Shown: positions 22,020 to 35,185, counted from the stretch's first letter. The stretch: DNA of 64,000 nt from Diabrotica undecimpunctata (GCF_040954645.1 NC_092811.1:84019063-84083062); one strand, 5' to 3'. Made by a program: numbers and translations. The notes: a model not told the origin generated them from the letters alone.

Positions 22020-22500
22020 CTGTGAAATGAATATAGAGGTGTAACATGTCACAGCGATTGCCATTGTGTTGTATGTCAATAAAACCATGTGATCTGTATA
22101 TAAATTTATCTTACATAAAATGTTTGCCAGTATTATACGCACAGTATACACATCGAATACCAACAGGGATGTCGATTCCTCAAATCTCGGCAAGTAATCG
22201 AGTTTACTCTTCTCGATGTATAGAACTACCGGCAGAGTGTTGACTCTTTGACTAGCCCCGTATTGAGGAATATTGTAAGTCCCTTCCGGACTTTTACTTA
22301 TTCCTGCAATCACGCTTGATAGCGAAGGGCTCACTCCGTAACGCCACCTCTCGTGAAATAATTCTGTCTCTTTTGGGACCTTTACTTATTTCCAACGAAT
22401 GGTTTGGCGACGAAGTGCTGCTTCAGGTAGTTTACCGATTGAGGAGTAATTCTAAGACTAATTTATTTACTTCTAACCATCGGTGATCTATCAAAACATG
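22020..22500 (+). repeat. Possible solo LTR followed by a primer-binding-like site
   Basis: The block begins TGTGAAATG and ends ATCAAAACA, directly followed by TGGTGGCAGCTCG at 22501. TG...CA ends followed by TGG (complement of a tRNA CCA end) are the arrangement of an LTR and primer-binding site. The block is G+C-richer than its flanks. No gag or pol follows; LINE-B begins at about 22585. Without a second LTR this stays a suggestion. Confidence 0.3.
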
Positions 22501-22584
22501 GTGGCAGCTCGACACGATCTAAAATAGACCAAAAATAACACCCACGTAAAATCTCGTTCAATATTGTAAGTAAGAGAAGCAATT

Positions 22585-23713
22585 ACACGTGTTAAAAATA
22601 ACAAGATCCAGGAGTGGACTCCCTGCCGAGCTCATCAAACATGGAGGTAACAGCATTATGCACCAAATTCAAAGCATAATAGTCAAAGTCAATGAAGAAG
22701 AACAAATGCCAAAGGAAAGATTGCGCTGGATTCGTATGTCCACTGCACAAAAAGGAAGATTTGTTAGAATGTAAAAATTATAGGAGTATAACTCTTCTGA
22801 ACACAATATACAAAATATTTTCTAATACCCTGTACAGCCGTTTAAATATATACGTAGAAGAGCTCCTTGGTGAATACTGGTTTTAGTCCAGGTAGATCAA
22901 CATTTGACCAGATTTTTGTACTACTTCAAATTTTAGAACAAACCAATGAATTTAACATTGATACGTTTCCTCTATTTGGGGAGTTTAAATGACTTTTGAT
23001 TTTATGGCTCCATGAATAAACTTAACATTTGCCATAAATTAATAAGACATATAAAATCAACTATGAGCAAAGTGATCTACAGAATACAAATACAAGGCAA
23101 TATGTCACACGCCTTTGAAGCATATGCAGGGTTACGATAGGGCGATGTGCTAGCGTGTCTTCTCTTGATTATAGCATTAGAAACGTTACACACCAGGGGA
23201 ACAATCTTTAATAAGTTAACGCAGATTATGGCTTACGCTGACGATTTGGATTTAATCGCACTCACCAGACAAGGACTTAAATAGATGGTTTCAGTGCTGA
23301 CATATGGGTCAGAAACATGGACCATCTCCAAAACAGACGCAGATCGTCTGCTCGTCTTCTAAAGAAAGATACTAAGCAGAATAATGGGAACAATCTGTGA
23401 GAATGGTATTTGGAAAAGGCGATATAATTTCGAATTGTACAAGTAAAAAGAAATAATTAACGGTAGAAATATAATATCTTAATTAAAAAAAAGATAGGCT
23501 AGACATTGTGACAAGATCAAATGAAAACCCACCCAGACAAACTCTATTAGCAGCATCAGTAGGAAATAGCAGTAGACATAGACTAAGAAAGATGGAGGGA
23601 TGGTGTGTACGAGGACGCGAGGAAGATCGGCGCAGTAAACTGGCAACGGTTGGTAATGAACAGAAATGATAAGGTCGAGGCTTAAATAGGGTTGTAGCAC
23701 CACTGATGATGAT
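22585..23713 (+). pseudogene. LINE-B, RT and C-terminus with internal deletion
   Basis: Plus strand, broken frames: GLPAELIKHGGNSIMHQIQS (fingers), HKK.DLLECKNYRSITLLNT, LYSRLNIYVEELLGEY, FSPGRSTFDQIFVLLQILEQ, then EAYAGLR.GDVLACLL (domain B) and IMAYADDLDLIA (domain C, intact). Directly after it the sequence jumps to VSVLTYGSETWTISKTDADR, so about 80 codons of thumb are deleted near 23280. The C-terminus keeps MGTICENGIWKRRYNFELYK and the copy ends at GVVAPL then GATGATGATGA at 23713. Domain A is frameshifted away. Dead. Confidence 0.85.
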
Positions 23714-23806
23714 GACATAAACGTTTTTTGTAAAAACTTTAAAAATAAAATCTCTGTTATAGATCAATTACAAGAAATTTTAACATAATTTACTATTTTT
23801 ATTGAT

Positions 23807-23955
23807 AATAAACCACAATTTCCATTTAAAATAAGTTTACTTTGACCTTTAGATTTCCACTTCGGAAATCGTTCTTAATTTCAAAACAATGATTTCCGAA
23901 GTGAAAATCGAAACGTCAGAATACACTTATTTTAAAGTAAAATTGTGATTTATTC
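23807..23955. repeat. 148-bp palindrome of Penelope-terminus type
   Basis: aataaaccacaattt at the left pairs with aaattgtgatttatt at the right, and the pairing continues through ttccacttcggaaatcg and the near-complement gatttccgaagtg at the centre (near 23881). The right half reads ATTTCCGAAGTGAAAAT, CGAAAC, GTC, an order like stem II, GAAAC and cleavage triplet of a hammerhead. This repeat type is seen at Penelope-like element ends, so two inverted terminal copies are likely. No adjacent coding sequence. Confidence 0.6.
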
Positions 23956-24467
23956 CCAGTAAAAATGAAAAAAAACTACTAACATGCCACAAAAAAAATA
24001 CCCGTAGAACAATGTTTTAACATTTTAAATAGACAAGAGTGGCCATGAAACGGACATTTTACTGTCTAGGCTTATATTTATTGCAGATATGTTTCAAATA
24101 CAAAAATAAATTGGTAGTAAAAAAGTACATTCTTAACCTATTATTAATAATAAAAATTGGCTTTCTAAAACTAAAACATCTTGACATTACAGAACATGAA
24201 ACTAATTAGTCAATTTCTCCGTTTCACTACTTCGGTGTATTGAAACGGACAGATAGGGTTTTGAAAAGGTCAGCAGTTAACTTAACCCAATTACTAAGGT
24301 AATATTTATGTAGCTTATCAACAAATATAAAAAAAACATTATTAACGACTTAAAAGCATTAAAGAAAATATAAAACAATAAATACAATTGTTACAAAAGA
24401 AATGAAAAGAATTATTAGAAAAGAATTCAAACCGAGAATCAACTATTGTAATGATAAGGAAGGTAAC

Positions 24468-26378
24468 TTATACCAACAAAGAGGATATCCTGTTACGATG
24501 GGTAGAGCACTTTCGAGAGTTGCTGAAAGGGGAACCTACTAACAATATAGAGCTGGAATACCGAAATGAGGAACTCGTCGAACCCCCCTCGGTAGATGAA
24601 GTGAAAATATCTATAGAAAAACTAAGGAACCACAAATCCCTAGGTAGCGATGGCATCCCAGCAGAGTTATTTAAGCACGGTGGAGAGTAGCTCACCAAGG
24701 TGATGCGAGAAATTGTTTGTAAAATTTGGTCTAAGAATGCAATAATTACCGCGGGATAACTCTCCTAAATACAGCATACAAGATATTGCCAAACATTGCC
24801 TTATATCGAAACGTTTCTAGGAGAATATCAGGCAAGAATTCAGGCGTGGACGTTCAACCATTAACCAGATCTTTACACTACGACAGATCCTCGAAAAAGA
24901 GCAAGAGTTTAACATAGTTATGTATCATATTTTTGTCGATTTTAAAGCGGCATATGACAGTGTCTTAAGACCAAGTCTTTACAACACTATGAATGAGTTA
25001 GGAATTCCAAAAAAAACTCATATGTTTGATAAAAGTGACAATGGCGAAGATGCTATCGGCAGTAAAAGTTCAAAACGACTCGTCAACCAAATTTAAAATA
25101 CATAGGGGGTTAAGGCAGGGAGATGCGCTGGCGTGTCAGCTTTTTAATGTCGACTTGGAAAAAGTTGTACGAGACGCTAATTTAGATAGCAGGAGAACAA
25201 TATTTAATAGATAAGTCCAAATTCTAGCATATGCAGACGATGTGGACATTATAACAAGAACCTGGGCGAGAACTGCGGAAATCATAACCGAGCTAGTAGC
25301 AGTAGCAGAACGAATGGGGTTACATATAAATCAAAATAAAACCATATTATGTTATACCAACAAAGAGGATATCCTGTTACGATGGGTAGAGCACTTTCGA
25401 GAGTTGCTGAAAGGGGAACCTACTAACAATATAGAGCTGGAATACCGAAATGAGGAACTCGTGGAACCCCCCTCGGTAGATGAAGTGAAAATATCTATAG
25501 AAAAACTAAGGAACCACAAATCCCTAGGTAGCGATGGCATCCCAGCAGAGTTATTTAAGCACGGTGGAGAGCAGCTCACCAAGGTGATGCGAGAAATTGT
25601 TTGTAAAATTTGGTCTAAGAATGCAATAATTACCGCGGGATAACTCTCCTAAATACAGCATACAAGATATTGCCAAACATTGCCTTATATCCAAACCTTT
25701 CTAGGAGAATATCAGGCAAGAATTCAGGCGTGGACGTTCAACCATTAACCAGATCTTTACACTACGACAGATCCTCGAAAAAGAGCAAGAGTTTAACATA
25801 GTTATGTATCATATTTTTGTCGATTTTAAAGCGGCATATGACAGTGTCTTAAGACCAAGTCTTTACAACACTATGAATGAGTTAGGAATTCCAAAAAAAC
25901 TCATATGTTTGATAAAAGTGACAATGGCGAAGATGCTTCTTCTTCTTCAGTGCCTTATCCGGTCCGGATGTTGGCGATCATCAAGGCTATCATGGTTTTG
26001 TTGACTGCTCTGCGAAACAGCTCCGCTGAGGTCATCCCAAACCATTGTCGGAGATTTTTCAACCACGAGATACGACGGCGAAGATGCTATCGGCAGTAAA
26101 AGTTCAAAATGACTCGTCAACCAAATTTAAAATACATAGGGGGTTAAGGCAGGGAGATGCGCTGGCGTGTCAGCTTTTTAATGTCGACTTGGAAAAAGTT
26201 GTACGAGACGCTAATTTAGATAGCAGGAGAATAATATTTAATAGATAAGTCCAAATTCTAGCATATGCAGACGATGTGGACATTATAACAAGAACCTGGG
26301 CGAGAACTGCGGAAATCATAACCGAGCTAGTAGCAGTAGCAGAACGAATGGGGTTACATATAAATCAAAATAAAACCA
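24468..26378 (+). repeat. 884-bp tandem duplication within LINE-B
   Basis: ttataccaacaaagagg starts at 24468 and again at 25352. Unit 1 (24468-25351) and unit 2 (25352-26378, minus a 151-base insertion) differ at only a handful of positions. One is a TAG in unit 1 (near 24688) where unit 2 has CAG; another is one A more in an A-run of unit 1. Both share the same internal deletion after 'accgcggga', so the duplication is younger than the decay. Unit 2 alone carries the RTE tail. Confidence 0.9.
25938..26076 (-). mobile_element. Short 3' tail of an RTE-type LINE, with target duplication
   Basis: About 139 bases that read on the minus strand as the last RTE codons (AELFR.AVNK, MIALMIAN) and end in a (GAA)n tail, seen here as tcttcttcttc. 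GGCGAAGATGCT occurs on both sides (25926-25937 and 26077-26088), a 12-base target duplication, and the uninterrupted site is preserved in the first tandem unit at about 25041-25052. It is a heavily 5'-truncated insertion. Confidence 0.9.
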
Positions 26379-27019
26379 AATTCATGGCGACTAACACAAA
26401 CACAAGAGCTGGAAATGTTGACGCAGATTTAATCATCAATGACCAAAACTTCGAAACAGTCAAAGAGTTCATATATCTAGGACATCGGTTAACCCCAATA
26501 ATAACACATCTGAGAAAATAAAAAGGCGATTAATAATTGCAAACAGGTGTTATCATGGTCTATCAAAGTACTTAGCTAACAAACGTATGTCTCAAAAAAC
26601 TCGTATAAGGCTGTATAGAAAACTGATAGTTCCCGTTCTCACATATGGATCAGAGGCATGGACGCTAACTAAAACAGATGAATCCGCTCTATCGATTTTT
26701 GAAAGGTTCTACGCAAGATATTCGGAGCGGTCTGTGAGAACGGAATATAATTAAGTGAAACCGCCTGCAGTGGGTAGGACATGTAGCCCGGGTCCCTAAA
26801 TCGAACATGATAAAAAGATTCTAACAGCGCAACCCGTGGGAATGAGAAGACGGGGTAGACCAAAGCTGAGGTGGATGGACCGGTCCAGATGCCGATGAGT
26901 CGGCAACTGGAAAATGTAAGCAAGGGACAGGACAGAATGGTGTAGGTAGAAAGCAGTGTAGGTAGAAAGCTTTAGAAGGTCGAGGCCCTCTAAGGGCTGT
27001 AGCACAAAGATGATGATGA

Positions 27020-28601
27020 CAAAATAAATGGCGAACTCCTTGTAGGCCACAAGATTCGTGACTCCACCTCTTGCACATATAACATTGCAACCAGTATATC
27101 TTACTTTGAATATGGTTTCCAGTACACACTCTGCATGTCTCATCTTCTTTATTTTTTTTTTATTAGCGAATTTGGTCTCTTTTTTTATTTATTTCCTTCT
27201 TTGTATTTTTTGCTTTCTCAAATTTATCAAGACGCAAGTCCTCTTCAACGCTTGTCGTTTGTTCTACGTTTTTTTAAGAACTATTTTTAATTTTCTTTTT
27301 GGTATTATATTTTTATCTTTGGTGTCGTTAAATATATTAAGAGAAAGGTCCTCATCACTTGAGTCGTGTAACGATATATTTGAACTTGAGTCTTAAGAAC
27401 TTGATTCTTGACATAAGCTTTGAATACGTTTTCCTGTGACTTTTGAAATTTTTTCGTGTTTTACAAGCAGCTAGTTATTTTTCCTCCATGAGTCTATCCT
27501 TCTCGGGGGTGTCTGTGATACTTGTAATTTTACCTTTTCTGGGCCTTCCTAGCTTTGCAAGGAAGTAGCAAGATCATTACTTTCATTTAATGTCAATATA
27601 GATTGTGCATCAATAATTTCATCGGTTATTATCCGTAACAAAACATGGTAAAACATCATCATTTAAAACTACATTTCTATTAAATGGGAGAATACCTGTC
27701 TTAGCAAATCCTTTTATTGCATTTTCCATAGAAAAAGCATGAATAAAGGCCTCATTAGCAAATGACGCTACTTCATATATTGTGACTATCTTGCCAGGAT
27801 TAGACAACATCCATACGTTCACATAAATTCTAAATCTCGTTTTAAAAGGCCCACAGACGGAAACGTCTGCTGGTTGTAGACGATGGCTGCAATGTGGTGG
27901 AAATGTCATTATTGTCTCCAAAGTCATATGTGTTTTATAATTGTCCATGAGAATAAGATATGGTTTCTCTTTGGATGGACTGGTATACTTATAAAATATT
28001 TAATTGCTAATAGAAATCCTTCTTCTGTTATCCAACCGCTTGGATTTGCTAAATCTAAAGCACCTTTTGGACCATCTTTTAGCATAAAGTCTTTATAATG
28101 AACTCTTGGGAACACAAATGCTGAAGGAATTGTGCACCCAGAAGCATTCATAAAACCTACCATAGTCACTAAACTGCCTCTTTCGGCCGAAGTTACTTGG
28201 CCAACCTGTTTTATTTCTTTCACTGCTATGGCCTTAGGAGGATTTGGTACGGTACTGCAGCTATTTTCGTCAATGTTTCGTATCATGTGTGGCTCAAAAG
28301 TAAATTTCTTTAAGACCGTTTCTAAATTGTTATAGAACCTAGCTACATTTTTAGAATTACAAGTTCGTGATAAAGAAGTATTCTCGGTCTTTCTAAAAGA
28401 AAGAGTAGAATTTCGTTTTATAAAGCCACTTAACCAATCCTTATTGGCTTTTTCACGTTGGTTCCAAATAGTAGGTGCTACATTATTTACTCTAGCGTAT
28501 TGAAAAGCCAACTTCCTAGTTTGTGTGGTAGTTAATCCATAGGATAGAACATAGGATAGATAGTTAGATAATGGATAGAACAATACCACGGTGTGCCGCA
28601 A
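27020..28601 (-). pseudogene. Pogo-like (Tigger/jerky-type) transposase with C-terminal PHD-like finger
   Basis: Minus strand. The N-terminal region GLTTTQTRKLAFQYARVNN and KDWLSGFIKRN is the CENP-B-like DNA-binding part; the first helix-turn-helix is missing. The DDE domain has MIRNIDENSC (first D, usually DETG), SAERGSLVTMVGFMNASG, then after a frameshift near 27935 MDNYKTHMT (second D) and HCSHRLQPADVSVCGPFK. After a long basic linker with stops it ends in CRVCTGNH, WLQCYMCKRWSHESC and HLFC, a PHD-like C2-C2-H-C pattern. Its last Cys pair lies across the LINE-B insertion (at about 24380-24393). Frameshift, stops, the lost N-terminus and the insertion make it inactive. Confidence 0.85.
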
Positions 28602-28670
28602 CGGAGCTTAGATTAAATGGTTAAAGCGACTGTCCGTTTCATAACACGTCCGTTTCATGGCCACCGTCCC

Positions 28671-29574
28671 TATCGGTATTAACTAACCTTTTTGTTAATA
28701 AATGTGCAAAATAAATGTATTATTTCTTACATTTATAATAATTAAAAACATGCTTACTTTCGAGTTTAATTTGCAATATTTTTTGTTTATAAACATTTTT
28801 TAATTTAGAAAATCTCATTTTAAACAGCAAGTATTTTCAAAAATCATCTTTTAAACGTTTTTATCTAAAATACATAGTTTTTTTACAATATTGAAGCGAA
28901 TGAAAAAAGTTCTTTTTTTTTTGCTTAAATGTCATGACGCAGTAAAAGTTTCGATAACCACGAGATAATACGGCCTTTTTATTGACTTCCTCCAGATATT
29001 CCAGTTAAAAAAATAGCGCCCAGTAATTTTTCGAAATTTCAAGTGATTTTTTGGCTTTGTTTCATGGGGTAAAAAACTACAAACAACTTATAAATTTAAT
29101 TTAATTAGTTATTTCTTTGCATAAATAAAACTAGTGTTAATTGTTGATATAGATAAATGACAGTTGATTTATACAATTGTGCAATTGTATTATTAAAAAT
29201 AGGTAAAAAGAAATAAGAATAAGACTTACTCACAATCAATTTATTCTACCACCAACGACGGGTTTCACATACTATAATTTGCTATGCATGTTCAGGTATT
29301 AAGGTATATGGTAAACTAAATACTAAAATTATAAAACCCGTATTAGAGTGCTGTTTAGTAAAGAGTATACAGCAATCATGCCAATAGTATATGTGTGTGA
29401 TTATTAAATATCACTGCACAAAGCGTAGCGTAAATTTTAGAAGTTTTAATGCATCGAACATTTTTAAATTTCCTAATTATAGAAAATATTTTATAACGTA
29501 ATGAAAACTATTAATTATAAAGAATAATAAATTTTAAAAAATGCATAGAATATGTAATATTATCAATTTATTTT
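28671..29574. other. Unassigned A+T-rich stretch
   Basis: Nothing recognisable: no long frames, no inverted repeats beyond chance, no transposon termini. Confidence 0.4.
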
Positions 29575-30150
29575 TAATGGCATCCAACACACATTTCAAA
29601 TCTGGACTTATCACTCCATTGTATGGAATCACCATTGCAACTGAGTCCAATCTTTATGCTCTTTTGACCATCTTAGTCTATTTTTCTTTTGTTGTAATGT
29701 TAAAAGTGGCATTTCCTTAGCCATAAAATAAAATATATTAAAAACAATTCGTACTAATTTTTCTACCATCAAACTTACTTTGTAAGTACCAAATCCAAAT
29801 TTGTGGGCTTCTCGGTGACATGATCTAGAAACGTTTCTTCCAATAACGTCACTCCATAAAACGCTTAACTCCATATAATTTGCTCGTCAATTTTTCACTT
29901 TAATACGTCTTAATGCCATTCGATCTGCTTCGGTAATTCTACTTTTTCGTACATTTCTAGGTTTTGTGTCGACCGGACCTGTAGTTTTGTATCTTCTGAC
30001 TATATTTCTTACACTATAGCGAGACAATTGCAACATATTCGCGATTTCCGAATTGGATTTTCCAGAATTAAAAAATCTAATAAAGATTGAACAAATTTTC
30101 TCATCGATAACTTTACCTCGACCCATTGTATAGTCCACAAACGACAAAAA
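29575..30150 (-). pseudogene. Tc1-like transposase fragment
   Basis: Minus strand. The start MGRGKVIDEKICSIFIRFF leads into a paired-type helix-turn-helix: SEIANMLQLSRYSVRNIVRR, then TTGPVDTKPRNVRKSRIT and a second domain ending ADRMALRRI. After one stop (near 29885) come SDVIGRNVSRSC and EAHKFGFGTYK, then AKEMPLLTLQQKKNRLRWSK, and finally WSDKSRFE, the first catalytic D, and CVGCH. The rest of the DDE domain is lost. Between TYK and AKEM is a 57-base in-frame extra segment (29722-29778) starting GTAAGT. No inverted terminal repeats found. Confidence 0.8.
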
Positions 30151-30484
30151 GCTTTACAATACTACAAAATACATTTGAAAATAACTGACAATATTATTGT
30201 TTTGATGTCATTTTTCCATTGCTACCTCTGGATTTAACGTAATTATGAAAAAATCAACGTAAGTTAACATAAGTGAATGCAAGCCAGGGTTTAGTGAATT
30301 TTTTTTAATGTTGAAAATAAATAAAAACCATAAGGGTAATGTTTTTAATAAATATTAATAAAAATGCCATATTAATTAATATGGGAACTTATAAAAACAT
30401 GTAGAGTATAATGTGTTTGTGTTTATAGTAATCCACTTAAACTGCAAATTCCGTAGGTGGGCCAACTGATATGGGAAGAGGCTC

Positions 30485-30485
<1 letters not shown>
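30151..30485. other. Unassigned stretch
   Basis: Nothing recognisable between the Tc1-like fragment and the AT microsatellite. Confidence 0.35.
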
Positions 30486-30563
<78 letters not shown>

Positions 30564-30570
30564 TACTTTA

Positions 30571-30663
<93 letters not shown>

Positions 30664-30675
30664 TACTTTAAGATA
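30486..30675. repeat. (AT)n microsatellite with a duplicated 15-base interruption
   Basis: About 175 bases of AT. cagtactttaagata occurs at 30561 and again at 30661, exactly 100 bases apart and at the same AT phase, so the tract expanded by duplicating a unit that included unique sequence. Confidence 0.9.
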
Positions 30676-31591
<916 letters not shown>

Positions 31592-33161
31592 CACTCGCGA
31601 TCATACAATCCGGGTCACCTGGAAAATTTCAAATTTCTGGAATATTTTTGCCTCTGGTGGAGTAATAACCTTTTTTTAGGTTAATGTATTTTTTATTTGT
31701 CATCAATGTTTGTTTTGAAAGAAAAAAAACTGTTTTTTATTGTTTTTATTGAAAAAGCTGAAAACAAACCAAATTGTTGATAAAACAGGCATAGAAAAAA
31801 AATGGAAAATACAGAACGTGGTAAAACGTCAGTGAAATTTCAATTACTACTATCGTGTATTGCCTCTACTTGCTCTAATGACCTCTTGCAGACGACGGGG
31901 CATACTCTCAATTTTTCTCCGGATTACATGTTGTGTCCGTTGTTAGGAGGACATGTTATGGGTTGAATACGTTTTTTCAAATCGTCCCAGATATGTTCGA
32001 TGGGATTCAGGTCCGGAGACCTAGCTGGATAGGGTAACCTCGTAATTCCAACCTCGTCCAAGTATTGCATACTGATCGTGCTTTCGCGCGTTGTTCTGCA
32101 TAAAAACGACGTTTTCTCCAAGCCTTGCCATGGTATGCATAACATGTTCTTCCAGAATCTCCGTAATGTCCCTTCGTGCAGTTAAGGACCCATTTTCGAT
32201 GAAGGGTAATTCTGTGCGGAAGTCGAAAGATACACCTCCCCAAGCCATGACCGAGCCTCCACCAAATGGCATTCTTGGAGCAATGCAAGCTTGTGAAAAT
32301 CATTTACCGGTTCTCCTCCAAACTTTTACACGTCCATCGGATCCAGTTAGGCAGAAACGGAATTCATCTGAAAATAACTCTTTGCTCAAATCGTTAATTC
32401 CCCAATGCGCGTATTGTCGAGCAAAAGCTAGTCGTGCAACTCGATGTGCCAGGCGAAGTGGCGGTCCTGTAGCCATTACTTAAGAAGATAGTCCAAAAGA
32501 ACGAAGTCTTCTCCTGACTGTTGCAACGCTAACATTGCCATTTCGTACTTCCTGTAGACGATTTCGATGCATAATCGCAGTAGAGGTCCGGTTTCGTAAA
32601 GCCTGAAACACAAGAAAACGGTCATCTCGTACCGTGGTCATTCTTCTTCGTCCAGAGCCAGGTCGTCTGGATAGCAAACCCTTCTCCTGAAAGCGTTGAA
32701 GCACTCGTTGGACCGTAGAAAGGCTTACGCCAACAGTTCTTTGCGACTTGCCGTTGAGTGTGACCGTCTTTCACAAGAGCAACAATTTGTGCCGTTTCAA
32801 CAACAGTCAAGGGTATTTTTGGCAAAAAATAAACAATAATAAACACTAATAATGGCACTAATAAACACTAATGGTGGCAATAATAAACGTTTGTTCGTTG
32901 AGTTTGAACAGAAAGTCGAAGCACAAATGAGACATTTAAAACAAGCGGCAGTTACAGGTACCGTTCATTTTGGGAAGTGTGCACTTTCCCGCGAAATCGG
33001 CACTATTAAAATTCTTTGTTGCAAAGGAAACCGCTAAGACTACAACAATTCTCAGAAACATGCATTAGTTTGTATTTGTGTTAATATTATTTACGATAAA
33101 GCTCGTTAAAAATGAAATATCGGTGATTTTCAAGGTGGCCCGGATTTTATGATCGCGAGTG
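31592..33161 (-). mobile_element. Tc1-like DNA transposon, full length (1570 bp)
   Basis: The left end cactcgcgatcatacaatcc and the right end, complement cactcgcgatcataaaatcc, form inverted repeats of about 35 bases (continuing gggYcacct.gaaaat), with TA on both sides. It lies in the middle of an AT microsatellite, which offers TA targets at every step. It encodes the transposase pseudogene on the minus strand and nothing else. Confidence 0.92.
31870..32858 (-). pseudogene. Tc1-like transposase (DD34E type), decayed
   Basis: Minus strand. Helix-turn-helix: LTVVETAQIVALVKDGHTQR and QVAKN, then, after a frameshift, LQRFQEKGLLSRRPGSGRRR and VATVRRRLRSFGLSS. After a stop come RLAHRVARLAFARQ, ELFSDEFRFCL (first D intact), GGGSVMAWGGVSF, FMQNNARKH (second D now N), and, in another frame, PARSPDLNPIEHIWDDLKKR with the final E intact. 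At least three frame changes are needed. The Asp-to-Asn change alone would abolish catalysis. About 340 residues are represented, the usual length of the family. Confidence 0.88.
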
Positions 33162-34149
<988 letters not shown>

Positions 34150-35185
34150 TGTGTATTCAAAAGAGTAACCTTTTTGCCACAAATGTTTCACAAATAGTGG
34201 TGTGGTATATATTATTCTCGTTGCCTTAATTCCTATGCAGAGTTGGCTTCCATAATTATATTTCTCCATGATTCTCTCTCGGATCATACCAATATCAATA
34301 CCCTTCACCGACATGTTCTACCTAAGCATCTTCCGTTAGGTTTTTTTTTGGTCTTCTTCACCCACTCTTTCCAGGAACTTGTAATTAGCTATTCTTCCTA
34401 TTGGGTCATTACCGACTCGACGTCGAATATGCTCGAACCGTCTTAACCTATGCTCCCCAATTTTTGCATTAATTGGTGCCATCCATCAACTTCTTCTAAT
34501 ATGCTTACCCATAATTTTATTATTTTTATACATCCATCCAAGCATTCCCATCCAAGCATTCCCATTTGCGTCGCTTGTGTTCGTCGTTCCTCTTTTTTTA
34601 ACCAGCCAATATTCAATTCGGTAAATCATAGCTAGTCTTATGGCAGTTTTATATATTTTTTCTTCAGTTTCATTGGAATCTTTATGTCAAATAACATACT
34701 ACTCGCTTCATTTCACTCCATCCATCCCGCCCTAACTCCCGTATAGATCGCCATCTATGATTTCATTACTGTATAATACCGATCCTAGGTACTTTTTAAA
34801 ATAATTTTACCACACAAAGTTAGCAGTAACGGAAACTCCTTCTTTAAATGAGCATTCCAAATATTATGTTTTTGTCATTGTACACTGAGTACTGATGCAA
34901 TCATTTTTTTCACATGTAACTTCGTCTCTCTCTCTATTACACACCTGTCCTAACACTAGTGTTATTAATCCCTCATGTTTGTATCTCCCAATCGTCACAT
35001 ATTCACCGGGAACTCTTTGCTTCTTGACCACAAACCCTCTCGAGATCATATACTTTCTTAAGATTCATAAATACCATTTGAGCGATTGTTTCTTTATTCC
35101 TGTACTTTTCCATCAGCTGCCTTATAATAAATTTGGTATTTGTTGCTCTGCCATAACTCTATGAAACAAACCTGTTAGCTAACTT
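34150..35185 (-). pseudogene. LINE-E, EN-RT type, RT and C-terminal fragment
   Basis: Minus strand. Near 35050-35150: FIIRQLMEKYRNKETIAQMV then FMNLKKVYDLERV, the domain A region of a family normally reading FIDLEKAYDRVPRE (D now N). Near 34950, NNTSVRTGV corresponds to the TSVRT..G segment. Further on, KTAIRLAMIYRIEYWLVKKR stands for the AMLYGTECWA.KK motif, then KHIRRS, PINAKIGEHRLRRFEHIRRR for the IEAKLREHRLRWFGHV.RR motif. There are many stops. The catalytic YADD part is lost to deletion. It is dead. Confidence 0.75.

Larger units (their letters stand above)
24405..27018 (+). pseudogene. LINE-B copy inserted in the pogo element, partly tandem-duplicated
   Basis: An EN-RT LINE that starts after the endonuclease. 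It shows NKEDILLRWVEHFRELLKGE, NHKSLGSDGIPAELFKHGGE, IFVDFKAAYDSV (domain A), IHRGLRQGDALACQLFNVDL (B), ILAYADDVDIITR (C), GLHINQNKTKFMATN, EFIYLGHRL, VLTYGSEAWTLTKTDES and MRRRGRPKLRWMD, ending in GGCTGTAGCAC and a GATGATGATGA tail. A 12-base near-identical repeat, acaaaagaaatg (24393-24404) and acaaaataaatg (27019-27030), flanks it as target duplication. Part of the copy is tandemly duplicated and a stop after domain B, deletions and frameshifts make it inactive. Confidence 0.85.
24032..28670 (-). mobile_element. Pogo-like DNA transposon, interrupted by a LINE
   Basis: Terminal inverted repeats GTGGCCATGAAACGGAC at the left (24040-24056) and GTCCGTTTCATGGCCAC at the right lie at the ends, with a TA on each outer side (24030-24031, 28671-28672), the target of this superfamily. 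A second subterminal CGTTTCA occurs at both ends. The element native length is about 2 kb; the rest is the LINE-B insertion at 24405-27018. It encodes the transposase pseudogene on the minus strand. Confidence 0.85.

Noticed and set aside
32091..32483. 130-codon plus-strand frame
   Set aside because: Antisense to the Tc1-like transposase.
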